Shown here: one piece after another, positions 10,801-21,939 of the stretch | Numbering within the stretch: position 1 is the stretch's first letter | How the letters are laid out: each line of letters starts with the position of its first letter | Origin: Berberis thunbergii | Lineage: Eukaryota; Streptophyta; Magnoliopsida; Ranunculales; Berberidaceae | Assembly (NCBI GenBank): GCA_003290165.1 | Contig: QNQO01001822.1 | Location: forward strand, 1-64,000 | Direction of reading: 5' to 3' | Length of the DNA stretch: 64,000 nt | Translations under genes and position numbers: made by a program | The notes under the pieces: generated by a model | What the model was told of the DNA's origin: nothing | The model's input: only the letters and a program-made list of their open reading frames with translations | The model's database searches: none

Positions 10801-11246
10801 CCCTTTGTTTTGCTGATAAAAAATGTTACTGTACTGGTCTAGAGGATTGTCAGCGCTGGGTTGGTTTGATTGATTGCTTTTATGGTGCACATTGACTTCA
10901 TTCTCTTGCCATTTTTTTTATGGTTTAGACTTTTATACTTGCTGCATTGTACATTAGTTGATATGTAACTGCGAACATGTCTTTAATTATCAGGCAAATC
11001 TATTAATTGCTGGAGGGACCTGTATTCTGGATGCAGTGGTGAATGATACTCAAGTTGTGGAAGTAGTTCAACCCCAACAAATTTGCAATGCTTGCATGTA
11101 ATGGTTAGTCCTAGAGGGTTGGGAAATGCACTCATTACGCTCAATGATATTGGTCTGTCTCCTCCGCTTGCAGCGTCTACTGTGGTAATTTCTTGATCTT
11201 CCATATTTGTATTAGACTGTCAGTCTCTTCTATAAATTAAGAGCCC

Positions 11247-11384
11247 TTCTAGGGAGTGAGGGAAGGAGCGAGGGATGGGCACCCATCCCCCTCGAGATAA
11301 GCGAGGGTGCACATCTCAAGGGAGATGGGTGGTTACACCCATCCGTCGCTATCTTTTCCTCTCTCCTTCCCTCGCTCTCTAGAA
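11247..11384. mobile_element. Foldback MITE, copy 1
   Basis: The ends TTCTAGGGAGTGAGGG and CCCTCGCTCTCTAGAA are inverted, and most of the 138 bp can fold on itself. It is the same family as 36029-36169, 38183-38345 and 40428-40602 (shared core: gagggatgggtg and ctcgagat). No coding capacity. Confidence 0.8.
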
Positions 11385-11954
11385 TTTTGATAAATTAACT
11401 GTAATGTGCTTTCATGATACTTGGGGCCTCTGGCTCAATGACACATACAGAAACATGTTGGTGTTAGATGTGGATATTAGTCAAACACTCAAATTATACT
11501 TGAGAACTTTGAATGATACTTACCCGTGTTTATTTTGTGTACATAATTAATTCTTCAGTACATCAGTGATTCTTGTCATGATACTTAACCATGTACTGGA
11601 CTGCATTGGGGTACAAGCCATTTATACCAGATATCCCAACAGTGGATTAACAAGTGGGTTCACATGTCACTATGTCAAGATCTTCTTCTTGATGTGTGTC
11701 CCTCACACTGATTAAGAAAAAAAAAAAGCTAGATCCTTTCTGGCAAAAGCCTAAAGTGGTATGGCAATGGAAATGCCAAACCTTCAGAGTTTCCACCTTA
11801 TACTTACCTAAAAAATTGAACTCAGGAAACATCTGTATTGTTTCTTTACCATCTTAGTCATACATTATCTCTTAACAAAACTTATATTAGTATTCTGGAT
11901 ATTTACATGTGGCCTTTTGTTGTCTACTAACATCATTTGCATGCACTACTAAAA

Positions 11955-13480
11955 AAATCCCCTTTTGCGACGACTCGTAACGCGACAAGGGAAGTTTTGT
12001 CGCTCAAAATTATCATGGCGCGACGACATATTTAATATTGTCACGCAAGTACAAAAAATAGCTAACTACTTAACGCAACGAGCGGTTTTGTCGCGTCATA
12101 ACCTTTGTCGCGACGCAGTTAAAGCCTTCGTCGCATACCTAATATGTGACAACGTGTCGTCGCTTAAAACCAAATATTTTGTCACCCTAAAATACCTAGG
12201 GCTACGTGTCGACCACTTTAAACGACTAACTTTAATATCCTCGAGCGACACACTATTTTGTCACCTAAATATAGCTTACGCGACGCACCAGAAGCCGTCG
12301 TCACCTAAAATTTAAGCGACAAAGTATTGTCGCTTAAACCCAAATATTTTGCCGCCCTAACATTCCTATTGCTACGTGCCAGTCACTTTAAACAACATCC
12401 TAGGGCGACAAACTTTGTCATCTCCTAAAGATATCTTACGCGACGAAGTGGAAAGCGTCGTCGCCTAAAGTCTTCCCAACAAAGATACATCCTAGGGCGA
12501 CAAACGTCGTCGTCGCCTAAAGATAGCGTACGCGACGAATAGGAACCCTTGGTCGCATCACTTATTCACAACAAAGATTTGTCGCTTAAAGAGAGTCGGT
12601 TCATCGCCTAAAACATCCTAGGGCGACAAATTTTGTCGTCGCCCGAAGATATCTGACGCGACGAATTGGAAAGCTTCGTCGCCTAAAGTCTTACATCCTA
12701 GGGCGACGAACGTTGTCGTCGCCTGAAGATACCTTTCGCGACGAAGTGGAAAGCGTCGTCGCATCAAGTACTCACAACAAAGATTCGTCGCTTAAAGAGG
12801 GCCGATTCATCGCCTAAAACATCTTAGGGCGACAAACTTTGTAGTCGCCCGAAGATATCTAACGCGACGAATTGGAAAGCTTCGTCGCCTAAAGTCTTAC
12901 ATCCTAGGGCGACAAACGTTGGCGTCGCCTAAAGATAGCGTACGCGACGAATAGGAACCCTTTGTCACATCAAGTACTCACAACAAAGATTCGTCGCTTA
13001 AAGATAGCCGGTTCATCGCCTAAAACATCATAGGGCGACAAACTTTATCGTCGCCTGAAGATATCTGACGCGACGAATGGGAAAGCTTCGTCGCCTAAAG
13101 TCTTACATCCTAGGGCGACAAACGTTGGCGTCGCCTAAAGATAGCATACGCGATGAATAGGAACCCTTTGTCGCATCAAGTACTCACAACAAAGATTCGT
13201 CGCTTAAAGATAGCCGGTTCATCGCCTAAAACATCATAGGGCGACAAACTTTGTCGTCGCCTGAAGATATCTGACGCGACGAATGGGAAAGCTTCGTCGC
13301 CTAAAGTCTTACATCCTAGGGTGACAAACATCGTCGTCGCCTAAAGATAGCGTACGCGACGAATAGGAACCCTTCGTTGCATCAAGTACTCACAACAAAG
13401 ATTCGTCGCGTAAAGCGAGCAAGTTCATCACCTAAACCATCCCAGGGCGACGAACGGCGTCGTCGCACAAGCTCTGACTT
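11955..13480. repeat. CAC2 left subterminal array with ~205-bp tandem units
   Basis: Dense GCGACGA and TCGTCGCCTAAAG motifs. From about 12420 the motifs lie in tandem units of 204-207 bp: the word acatcctagg recurs near 12487, 12692, 12899, 13105 and 13309. Each unit carries the same series of motif orientations. Rich in CpG inside an AT-rich neighbourhood. Confidence 0.9.
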
Positions 13481-13868
13481 GTTCATCTTTTCCACGAATT
13501 AGAATAATTAGGTCTGCGTTTTTCAATATTTTCTGCTCTCATTTTATTCTTATTCTCTGCTCGATTGATTTCTCTCACTATATACTCCAAGCTTCCAGCA
13601 CTTAATTAGGCTTCGTCTTGGAAAACAGTGAGGAAATTGATAATATTTTTATTTTTTGAAATTTCATGAAATTAGGTTGCTATCATGTGGATTTTTGGGA
13701 GTGTCTCACATTGTTTTTCGAGTGCATACTAGATATTTATTAATTAATAATATCTACATCGTCCACTTGAAGAATTGTAATTGAGATGCTGCTGAAATTT
13801 TTCCACATTGAAACCTAATCGCATTAGTGTCGTTAACTCTCTTTAATTCTCATGTTTTGTTTATAAAC

Positions 13869-14113
13869 TGAAAATAGGCGTAATGGAAAGACAGTGGATA
13901 CAAAATCAGGAAAAATGCTGTGATGAATATTTAAATGGGATCGAGAGCTTCATTGAGTTTGCAAGGGCACATGTCACTGGTACGACGAATCATATCAAGT
14001 GTCTGTGTCAATGTTGTAACAATTGTTTATGGCAGAAATTCAATATGGTTCGATATCATTTGGCGAGCCATGGAATTCATATTATACTAACTCTATTTCT
14101 GTTTAGGAATTGA
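13869..14113 (+). pseudogene. CACTA transposase N-terminal (Transpos_assoc) exon
   Basis: The frame from 13883 reads QWIQNQEKCCDEYLNGIESF, FARAHVTG and CQCCNNC, then VRYHLASHGI. This matches the N-terminal transposase-associated domain of plant TNP2-type CACTA transposases (W-x-x-x-R...EYxxGVxxFLxFA, CPCxxC, VxxHLxxxGF). The usual W-x-x-HGE ending and the catalytic core are absent. A stop follows 14113. It shows that CAC2 descends from an autonomous element read on the plus strand. Confidence 0.8.
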
Positions 14114-14339
14114 GCCATGGACCCATGGCAGGAAGTCATGAATGTAGCTTCTTATTTTACCATTTTGCGTTATGATTCATTTATTAACTTCTTTGATTCT
14201 GCTCTAGATTTGTAAATTTAATTGCTTTGGTTGCACATTGTTTTTAAAAATTTGCCTTCCAATGTTTTCAGAATCTGTGGACACATTGATGGGAGAATCT
14301 TTCTATTCATTTCGGTAATAATCTTCTTTGGTAAGATAA

Positions 14340-15740
14340 AAATCTTACCCAATACACTTGAATTGAAGTCAAAATTGCTGCCATAAGCTGCAACCTCCCT
14401 GCATAGGATAAAAATCTAGTTTTTCAGCTTTGAATTTTAGCTTTCATCCTTTCCAAGATAGGCACACAAATTTTCACATGAAGTCTAGTGGTTATCAGAG
14501 GAAGACCTAAATACTTCAAGGGCAAGCTTCCACTTTGCACCTTCGAAATTCGGAACATCTCCAATCTGTTTAACTCAACAACTCCACTACACAACAAGGC
14601 ACTTTTATTCCGGTTCATAGCAAGCCCAGAAATTGCTGCAACACTTTAGTTATTGCACTAGCAGCCCCCACCTCTCCTTTTCTAAAGATCAGTAAGTCAT
14701 CAACAAAAGACAAGTGGGTGATAAGTAGGTGAGGTTTTAGATAACCTTTTTCAACTTGGGCATTGAGCATAATCCTAACAGCTTCCATTGCCAACACAAA
14801 GAGGTAAGGGGAAAGAGGGTCCTCTTGTCTAAGCCCTCTATTGCCTTTGAAGAAATCTTTAGGAACTCCATTCACTAGCACTGAGAACCAAGGGGTAGAG
14901 ATACATGTCATGATCTGCTCAATCATTCTAGTAGGAAAGTAAAGCTTGCCTAGGATGTTGTGTATGGACTCCCAATCAACTGTATCGTATGCCTCATAAA
15001 GGTCCACCTTCAAGGTACTTCTTGGGGATATTCCATTCCTACTGTAGTTCTTAACAATATCATGAGCCAATAGAATATTGTTGCTTATAGATCTTCCCTT
15101 GACAAAGGCAGCCTGGTTAGTGCTTACTTACAATATAACAAAAGCATTTTGAATTCTATTCACTATGATTTTGGTAATGCATTTATATATTACATTACAA
15201 CAAGAAATTGGTCTAAAATCACTCACAGTGATAGGGGAGTTGGTTTTAGGCACCAAAGTAATGAAAGTCCAGAATATCTGCATCAATCTCTCCCTGGTAA
15301 GTGAGAACTTCCATATTGCTGTTAGTTATAGAAGTTATAGTATTTCTAGCTTTCCTCGAGCATGCAGATCTAAAAAAAATAGCTAGTAAGTTTATCTCCA
15401 AGTTGAATATCATCTATTCCAGCCTTTTGTCTCATGGCCGACTCCTCTGCCAAACTAAGCTCTCTAAAACTCTTCTCTGCAACTCTTTCTTCCTCTGCCA
15501 GACTATTGTTCATGGGATCATGTTGTAGAAAAGCTTGTACCTTTAGAAAATCAGCTCTTGCACTTTCAGTTTGAGCAGTAAGATCAGGGAACCTGGTTTT
15601 TGCCCACTCCTTTAGCTTAACTTTTACTCTTTTAAGCTTGGTTTGTAAGATAAACCTGTGTTATCTTCATCCTTTTGTTTCTGAATCTTTGTAGCAGTTG
15701 TTGATGGAAACATTTATTGCTGTATACAACTTTCTTCTTA
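14340..15740 (-). pseudogene. LINE reverse transcriptase fragment
   Basis: The minus strand encodes a plant L1-type RT: NQAAFVKGRSI (about 15110), LKVDLYEAYDTVDWE, RGLRQEDPLSPYLFVLAMEA and the catalytic box FVDD (14690-14700). It then continues with SGSLPLKYLGLPL in the next frame down to about 14430. G-D in the RQGDP motif is E-D here. Stops occur upstream (for example near 15125). It is nested in CAC2, between the transposase exon and the Transposase_24 gene. Confidence 0.82.
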
Positions 15741-16373
15741 GGTTCTTTATTTATCTATGGGGTTCCAACAACATAGTTACAATTCAGGGTTCAGGGTTAT
15801 AACAACAATATGTCAGTATTCTAGCAATCTTTGAACACAAATGATATATTCCCAATTCTAACAACAGAAAGCAAATGATGTCAGCATTTATTTTGTATAG
15901 CATACCCATTTATTTGGAATCAAAGGTAAAAGAATTGAAGAAATGTTTGGTTTCAGGCTGCCTGTATGATGATTTTATATTAAGATTTGTTAAGATGTAA
16001 CCCATGGTTGTATCCATAAATTCGTCAGGTACATGCTCTTATAAATTAAGAGTGGAAGCATAGAAATTCGTCAGGTACATGCTCTTATATTGCATTTATA
16101 GTAATAGCGCAAATAATTATGGTAGTTGATTCTAATATACAAACTAGTGCAAATGAAAGTGATTCCCAAGTAGTTTTTATTTAATTAAAATAAACATATT
16201 TATTTTTATATATGTAATAATGCATATGTTTAATATATATTTTGAATAATTATACAGAAAAGATCTGAGGCGAACAAGGCGAATCGACGCCAAAAGAAAA
16301 TTTTACATCACTCTGGTTTATTGCCCTTCTCTTACAGGGTGGAGGAACGACATCTAGTAAGTGAACTCATATG

Positions 16374-17871
16374 TAGGGGTGGGCAAACGGGTCGACGATC
16401 CGCGGATTCAACTCGAACCGGACCGTTTTCCTCTAAACGGTCCGGATTTAAATTACAATTTTTTAGATACGGTCCGGATCGGTCCGGATCCGTTATAAAA
16501 CGGTCCGGTCCCGGTTCCTAATTTTAAAAACGAAACGGTCCGGGTTGGACCCGTCCGAACCGTTTCTAAAACCCTAAACATAAACCAAAACAAAACCTAA
16601 ACCTAAACCTAAACTCTCCCCCTTCACCCAACTCAACGATTCTCACTGAGGCTCTCTGTCTCTCCTCTCCTCTCCTCTCCTCTCCTCTCTTTGTCTCTGT
16701 CTCGAATAGGGGAAGGATCGAAGGAGGTCTCCACTCTCCTCTCTTTGTCTCTGTCTCGAATAGGGGAAGGATCGAAGTCTCCTCTCTTTGTCTCTGTCTC
16801 GAATAGGGGAAGGATCGAAGGAGGTCTCCACTCTCCTCTCTTTGTCTCTGTCTCGAATAGGGGAAGGATCGAAGTCTCCTCTCTTTGTCTCTGTCTCGAA
16901 TAGGGGAAGGATCGAAGGAGGTCTCCACTCTCCTCTCTTTGTCTCTGTCTCGAATAGGGGAAGGATCGAAGGGGATCTCCCTGATTTCTTTCTGGTGATT
17001 CTCAATCACGAGGTTTGCTCTTCATACCAGCGAGGGGAATGGAGGGTCCTCCCTCCTCCCTCGCTGTTTTCCTCGCCGGTTTCCTCGCCTGTTAGACAAG
17101 TTCTACCACGGTCTTTTGGTTTGGGTTTCTGCAACTGATTGGTCTTCTTCGTTGAGAGGTTTAGGTTGTTGCAACTGATTAGGCTTTTTCCATTAGAATT
17201 GGGTTGCTAAAATTGATTGCTTGATTGATCGGTCTTTCTCATTCGGAGGTATTGGATTACTGCGATCATTGGTATTCTTCAATCAGAGGTTTGGGTTGTT
17301 GTGATCGATTAATCTTTTTCGAGTTTTGGGTTGCTCGCGAATCAGAGGTAATTTCTTGATCTGTTCTTCAATGGGTGTCTTTCAATTTCTGAAATTTCGT
17401 TCGGTTTCTTGAGATTGGAAAACAGGGGACTATAGGCAGTGTTTGATTGCAGGTGTTGGAGCTGGCTGGAAATGCTGCGAGGGATAACAAGAAGAAGATG
17501 TTCCCAAAAGGAAAAAACTGTGAGTTTATCCATTTAATTTAGAAATATTATCCCTATTTGCGACTTGTCTGGAAATAATTTCTACTGAAATATTATCCCA
17601 GTCTTCTACCTTGATATCTGGAATGTGGAAAATATTGTACCAATCCTATTTGTAGAAACATTTTCCTTGATTTTAGTTGTTTGTAAGATTTCTTTCAATT
17701 TGAACATTGGAACCGTTTGGAACCGTAGGAACCGGACCGTTTCAAACGGTTCGAGTTAGGTTCGGTTCCAATGTTCAAAATGAGGGGATCCGGACCGGAC
17801 CGGATCCGTTATTTTTAAACGGTTCGAGTTAGGTTCCTCCAAATTTGGAACCGATCCGGACCGTGCCCACC
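16374..17871. mobile_element. hAT-type element 1 in the CAC2 TNPA-like gene
   Basis: The left end is TAGGGGTGGGCA and the right end GTGCCCACC, with the 8-bp duplication CTCATATG on both sides (16366-16373 and 17872-17879). Both ends are rich in CGGTCCGGAT and AACGGTTC motifs in mirror arrangement. The right terminus lacks the last few bases expected from the left one. It has no transposase. A 97-bp tandem repeat fills the middle. Confidence 0.85.
16680..16980 (+). repeat. 97-bp tandem repeat inside hAT 1
   Basis: The word ctctttgtctctgtctcg starts near 16687, 16742, 16784, 16839, 16881 and 16936. Spacings alternate 55 and 42 bp, giving three 97-bp higher-order units. No stop occurs over the array in several frames on both strands, which creates spurious repetitive ORFs. 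Confidence 0.9.
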
Positions 17872-18789
17872 CTCATATGTTTCATTTCATTATTTTATTT
17901 TTAGTCAATACATTCAATTAAATGTTTATATTAGTTAGTTTATTATTTTAACAATGTTTTGTAGGAGGGTTCAAAATTCCCAGAAGTCGACATGTTCAAG
18001 GATGTTTATGCACTACCTAACAATGAGGTGGCTGTGAAGTTGCATGTAGTTTTATTTTTTTTATCATTTTTTGCATGTTGTCACTTCTGTTGTTTTAAAA
18101 GTTATTAATTTTTAATAATTTTTTTAATCAAGGAAACGATGGTGGAGAGGCGGGATGCCTACATGGAGCGAGTGGCCTCGCAACATCCTTCGGGAACTCC
18201 GTTGGAACAACTCACAATGGACGATCCTGATGCAGGATTACATATTTTGACGGAGACATTGAAATCACCAAGTCCAAGACCCGGAAAGATTGTTCGGGGG
18301 ATGGAAAAAGCTAAAGTTCGTGAGGTCAACACCTCATCTTCAGCTTCGCAGCGGTCAGTCGGAATCGTTTCATCATTATAGTCGAAAGTGGAGGAATTAC
18401 AGAATGAGTTAAATGCTCTCAAAGCGCGTGAGAGGAGAGGGAGGCCCGGGAGGGGGAACGACAAGCATAAGAGGCAACTAGGTGGAGTATGTTATTAGGG
18501 GCTCTCCAACAGTCGGAGATTAATTTGTCGAGCCTCCCGCTACTGTCGACAAACCATCATCAGCCACCACATCCCTAAAAAATGTACTGATGTGTTTTTT
18601 TAATTTGTAACTATACAGTACGGTTTAAATTTTTTAATTTGTAATGGATACATTATGATTTTACGTTATTAATTTGTAAAGTAAATAGTATTTAAATAAA
18701 TTAGCCAAATTTTTCTATGCGTGAGACGAGTCAATTAATAAATATTTTAAATTTAATTAAAATAAATATTTGAATTAAAAAATTTCAAA

Positions 18790-19510
18790 ATTATTAAACA
18801 GAACTTTAAGCGACAAAAATTTTCGTCGCATAAGAATAGATCAAGCGTGTTTGGATCGACGTAACCTGTGTGACAACATTAGAGTGATGAATATTGTTGT
18901 CGCGTAAAGAATATCTTGTGCGATGAAAGGTTCGTCACCATTGAGTTAAGCTGACAAAGTCTAACACGACGAAAGGGATTGTCGCGATTGAGTTATGCCG
19001 ACAAAGTTTAATGCGACGAAAGGGATCGACGCGTAAGTATATTTTGCACGAAGAACAATTCTATTTCTTGCGCCGAAATTAGCATCGCGCAAAACAGTAT
19101 TACGCGACGCACCCTTTTGCAACGATCTTTGGTGTCGTCGCGCAAAAGGATTTCGTAGCGACGAAGATTTATTTTCGTCACGCAAAGACGTGTGAGTGTC
19201 GTCGCGCAAAAAGGATTGTGTAGCGACGAAGAGTTATTTGCGTCGCGCAAAGACTTGCGAGACAGAGCTGTGGTGTCGTCGCGCAAAAAGGAATGTGTAG
19301 CGACGAAGATTATTTTCGTCGCGCAAAGATTTGCGAGACAGAGCTGTGGTGTCGTCGCGCGAAAAGGCTTTTGTAGCAACGAAGATTTTTTTTCGTCGCG
19401 CAAAGGCTTGCGAGACAGAGCTGTGGTGACAACCTTTGCGCGACGAATATTTTGTCGCCCAATATTTATGGTGACGAAATGTTGTCTATAGCGACAATTT
19501 TGACTACGTC
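18790..19510. repeat. CAC2 right subterminal array
   Basis: Repeated GCGACGAAGATT and CGTCGCGCAAAG motifs. From about 19130 to 19430 they form roughly 70-80 bp tandem units with gacagagctgtggtg as spacer. The motif core matches the left array, while the spacer differs. Confidence 0.88.
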
Positions 19511-19827
19511 CCTAAAGGCCTTTTTTTTTGTAGTGATGAGGCATGTGCATTCTACAGGTTCAAGTTGCTGATGTTGACTGGATTAAGATCATATTAGAGG
19601 AAGAGATGAGCCTTATGGTATGTCTAAGTTGGTAAATTTTTTCTTGCTTCAGCTAAGGGATTAGTAAATATCTTTTGATGTTTTGTTGGATGGGAGTGAA
19701 AAATCTCTTGATATATCAGCAAGGATTCATGGCGGAAGTGTCTTCGACTCTTCTCAGGTTTTTAGTAATATATTGTTTTATAAAATATAAACTTAAAATT
19801 TGTCAAAAGATAGGTTGCCAAATATAG

Positions 19828-20867
19828 GTTGAATTGTCAAAAGATGGGGCCTTTTGTTACCCCAAGTGTTTCAAAGGTTCCTATCTCCCTATCTACTCTG
19901 CATCATCCTCAGCTTCACCAGGTAAGCAAATCTCTTAGCACAATTCAGAGTTTTTGTTTTTTGAAATTATGCTTTACTTGTTAGTTCCAAGAATTTAGTT
20001 TCACAAATTGTTTCTAATTATGTACTTAATGAGAGTTATTTTGATTCCTACAATGTAATTTACCTATCTACCTATAAAACATGTGTTGGAGGTTTCACTC
20101 CCTATGAATTCTAGCTGTGTAGTTACATGGTTAAGACAATTTCGATTTGGAAAGAAGCCCATTAGGGAAAAAATCAACGATGTTCGTTATAGAACAACGC
20201 TTGCCTAAATTTATGAATGAATGTGTAGTAGAAGTACAATTTTGTTTATGTATTAGAAAGTAGTGAACGATGAAAAATTAATGAAAGAAGGCAAAGAAGC
20301 ATAACATGAAGAGGAAATGGAGATGTGTGCAGGGTGGTGGATTCAGTAATTCATTAATTAATTCACTAGGAGAGTAGGTTTTAAGAATATATTAAGTTTA
20401 TGACTTTTAGATTATTGAGTATTATGGTTGAGAGGTTTCAATAATCCTTGAGTTGATTTCGTAGATGGTATTTCTCACTGTAATGATGTGAACTTGAAGC
20501 AACGATGGAACTTCAAGCCACGACGGAACTGTTCGTTTCTGGTGGGATGTAAGGACCCATTTTTATTTATTTTACTCTTTTCTTGGTAGATTTAATAAAA
20601 CTCTGTTCTTTTACATTCACTTTTACACGTGTGCTTGCAGGGAATGTCTCATCGCTGCCAAAAGGGGCATACGGGGCCAGTTACTGTTCTTGCTGATAAA
20701 CCACTGGGGGATTTTGGAGAAAAATTGCTTGCGAGTGGAGGGGAAGATACTAATATTTGTCTCTGGTCCCTTACGGCAAATGGCAAGCGTGGCAAAAATG
20801 GACAACAGGCCTTAAAGCAAACGTATTATGGACACAAGAAACCAATTGTAGCATTATCAGTGTTCGG
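19828..20867 (+). pseudogene. Captured WD40-repeat protein exons
   Basis: The exon at 20641-20867 (after a TTGCAG acceptor, before a GTACG donor) reads KGHTGPVTVLADKPLGD, KLLASGGEDTNICLWSL and YYGHKKPIVALSVFG, one and a half WD40 blades with GH and a W-S-L variant of WD. A preceding piece near 20510-20548 reads DGTVRFWWDV. It may come from an F-box/WD40 gene, but the family match is not certain. The exon at about 19828-19919 could belong to this gene or another. All are on the plus strand, like the other captured exons of CAC3. Confidence 0.6.
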
Positions 20868-21564
20868 GTACGAAAAAATGTTTTTTTTACCTACGATTGA
20901 AATATATATCCTATATTATTCATTCTTTTAATAAATCATGTGGTCGTTTCCCTTAAGTTGTATGTATGTGATGAAGTTATCTTGTTTGCCTAGTATGAGA
21001 ATTGTTTAATGTTGATGACATGATATATATGTTACCTATAGAATGGATACAGATAAGCAAATTAATGTTAATGGCAATGGCATGCAACATTGAAGCAAGT
21101 TATAGGATGCCTCGAGTATGCATTAGTGTTTCACATGTTGATTTTCCTCTTTTTTAGGGACAACTCTTCTCTGTTGGTGAGCATTAAAAAAGAATGAACG
21201 CCTTTTAGGTGTGGAGCATATTAAAACTGCGGTGTGCTATCATGCTCTTGCTATTGCATTCAACTGCATGGGTGCTTTCAAGCTTTCTATTCGAGCAAGT
21301 CCATGAGAATAAATGTACTGCATATTCTTTGACCATTTGATGTAATTGTATAATCTGGTCAACTGACAAATGACAAAAAGTGCACAACATGAAACAAAGT
21401 TTGGCACATTTGATGTAATTGTATAATCTTATTAATTACATTACTTTGCCTCTATTCGTTTAAGTTTGGCACATTAAAATTTTTATTTTCTAGAAATAAA
21501 ACTTATAAGATGTAATAAAAAGTCATTTGATAGCAAACAAAAAATTATTATTATTATTAAAAAA

Positions 21565-21936
21565 AAAAATTGCCATGGTTTTAAACCGTGGCTAATTATT
21601 GCAACGGCTAAAAACCGTGGCTAGTATTGGCCACGGCTTAAAACCGTTGTTAAAGCTATTACAACGGCTTAAAATCGTGGCCAAACTTGCAACGGTTTTA
21701 AGCCGTGGCTACTTCTGCCCACGGTTTAGAACCGTGGCTAAGATTTTGGCAACGGTTTATAACCGTGGCTAAATCATCAACCGTCCTCGAGATAAAATCG
21801 TTGTTAATATTTTAGCCACGGTTTTTAGCCGTTACTAGGGATTTAGCGACGCCTCTATATCTCATGGTTCTAAGCCATGCCAATGGGTTACCCCCACGGT
21901 TTAAAACCGTTGCTAATGGCCATTTTTGGTGTAGTG
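21565..21936. repeat. CAC3 right subterminal array
   Basis: At least ten motifs of the AACGGTTTTAAGCCGTGGC type alternate in orientation up to the terminal GGTGTAGTG. The same right end occurs alone at 29430-29797. Confidence 0.88.
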
Positions 21937-21939
21937 GTA

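Larger units (their letters stand above)
16255..18380 (+). pseudogene. CACTA TNPA-like (Transposase_24) gene, hAT-disrupted
   Basis: Near 16258 the frame reads KRSEANKANRRQKKILHHSG, the conserved NKANR...HxxGS block of plant Ptta/En/Spm Transposase_24 proteins. After the hAT (16374-17871) come FPEVDMFKDVYALPNN (about 17968) and, from 18139, MVERRDAYMERVA, GTPLEQLTMDDPDAG and GKIVRGM. These proteins bind subterminal motifs of CACTA ends. The hAT and a stop at 18379-18381 end the frame early. Confidence 0.8.
11944..19535 (+). mobile_element. CACTA element CAC2 (7.6 kb) with transposase remnants
   Basis: The left end CACTACTAAAAAAATCC and right end (complement CACTACAAAAAAAAAGG) are flanked by the 3-bp duplication ATG (11941-11943 and 19536-19538). 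Both ends carry long arrays of GCGACGA/TCGTCGC motifs. Inside, on the plus strand, are a Transposase-associated domain exon (13883-14113) and a Transposase_24-type gene (16255-18380) broken by a hAT. A minus-strand LINE fragment is nested too. It is inserted in the gp210 intron carried by CAC3. Confidence 0.93.
10994..19757 (+). pseudogene. Captured gp210-like nucleoporin exons, split by CAC2
   Basis: Exons at 10994-11184, 19558-19617 and about 19691-19757 read together as part of a plant nuclear-pore membrane glycoprotein gp210 (AGGTCILDAVVNDTQVVEVV, SPRGLGNALITLNDIGLSPP, VQVADVDWIKI, GGSVFDSSQ). Each is bounded by GT/AG. One base is missing near 11070, so the first exon shifts frame. The intron after 11184 contains a foldback MITE (11247-11384) and the whole of CAC2 (11944-19535). 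The gene would anchor the nuclear pore; this fragment is only a small middle part. Confidence 0.82.
6599..21936 (+). mobile_element. CACTA element CAC3 (15.3 kb), gene-capturing
   Basis: The left end CACTACACCAAAAGGCC and right end (complement CACTACACCAAAAATGG) are flanked by the 3-bp duplication GTA (6596-6598 and 21937-21939). This is the signature of En/Spm elements. Both ends carry many copies of a short motif around AACCGTGGC and AACGGTTT. The inside holds plus-strand exons of several host genes (RS/ER-rich, MOR1-like, gp210-like, WD40) and no transposase of its own. It sits in the non-coding tail of the Gypsy element just after the protease. Confidence 0.93.

Noticed and set aside
12420..13460. 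CRISPR-like regular repeat array
   Set aside because: Units are 204-207 bp with no short unique spacers. They lie inside a CACTA subterminal region of a plant genome.
16566..17009. 147-residue minus-strand ORF with repeated DPSPIRDRDKERR-like segments
   Set aside because: It is produced by a stop-free tandem repeat inside a hAT element, is open in several frames on both strands, and has no domain.
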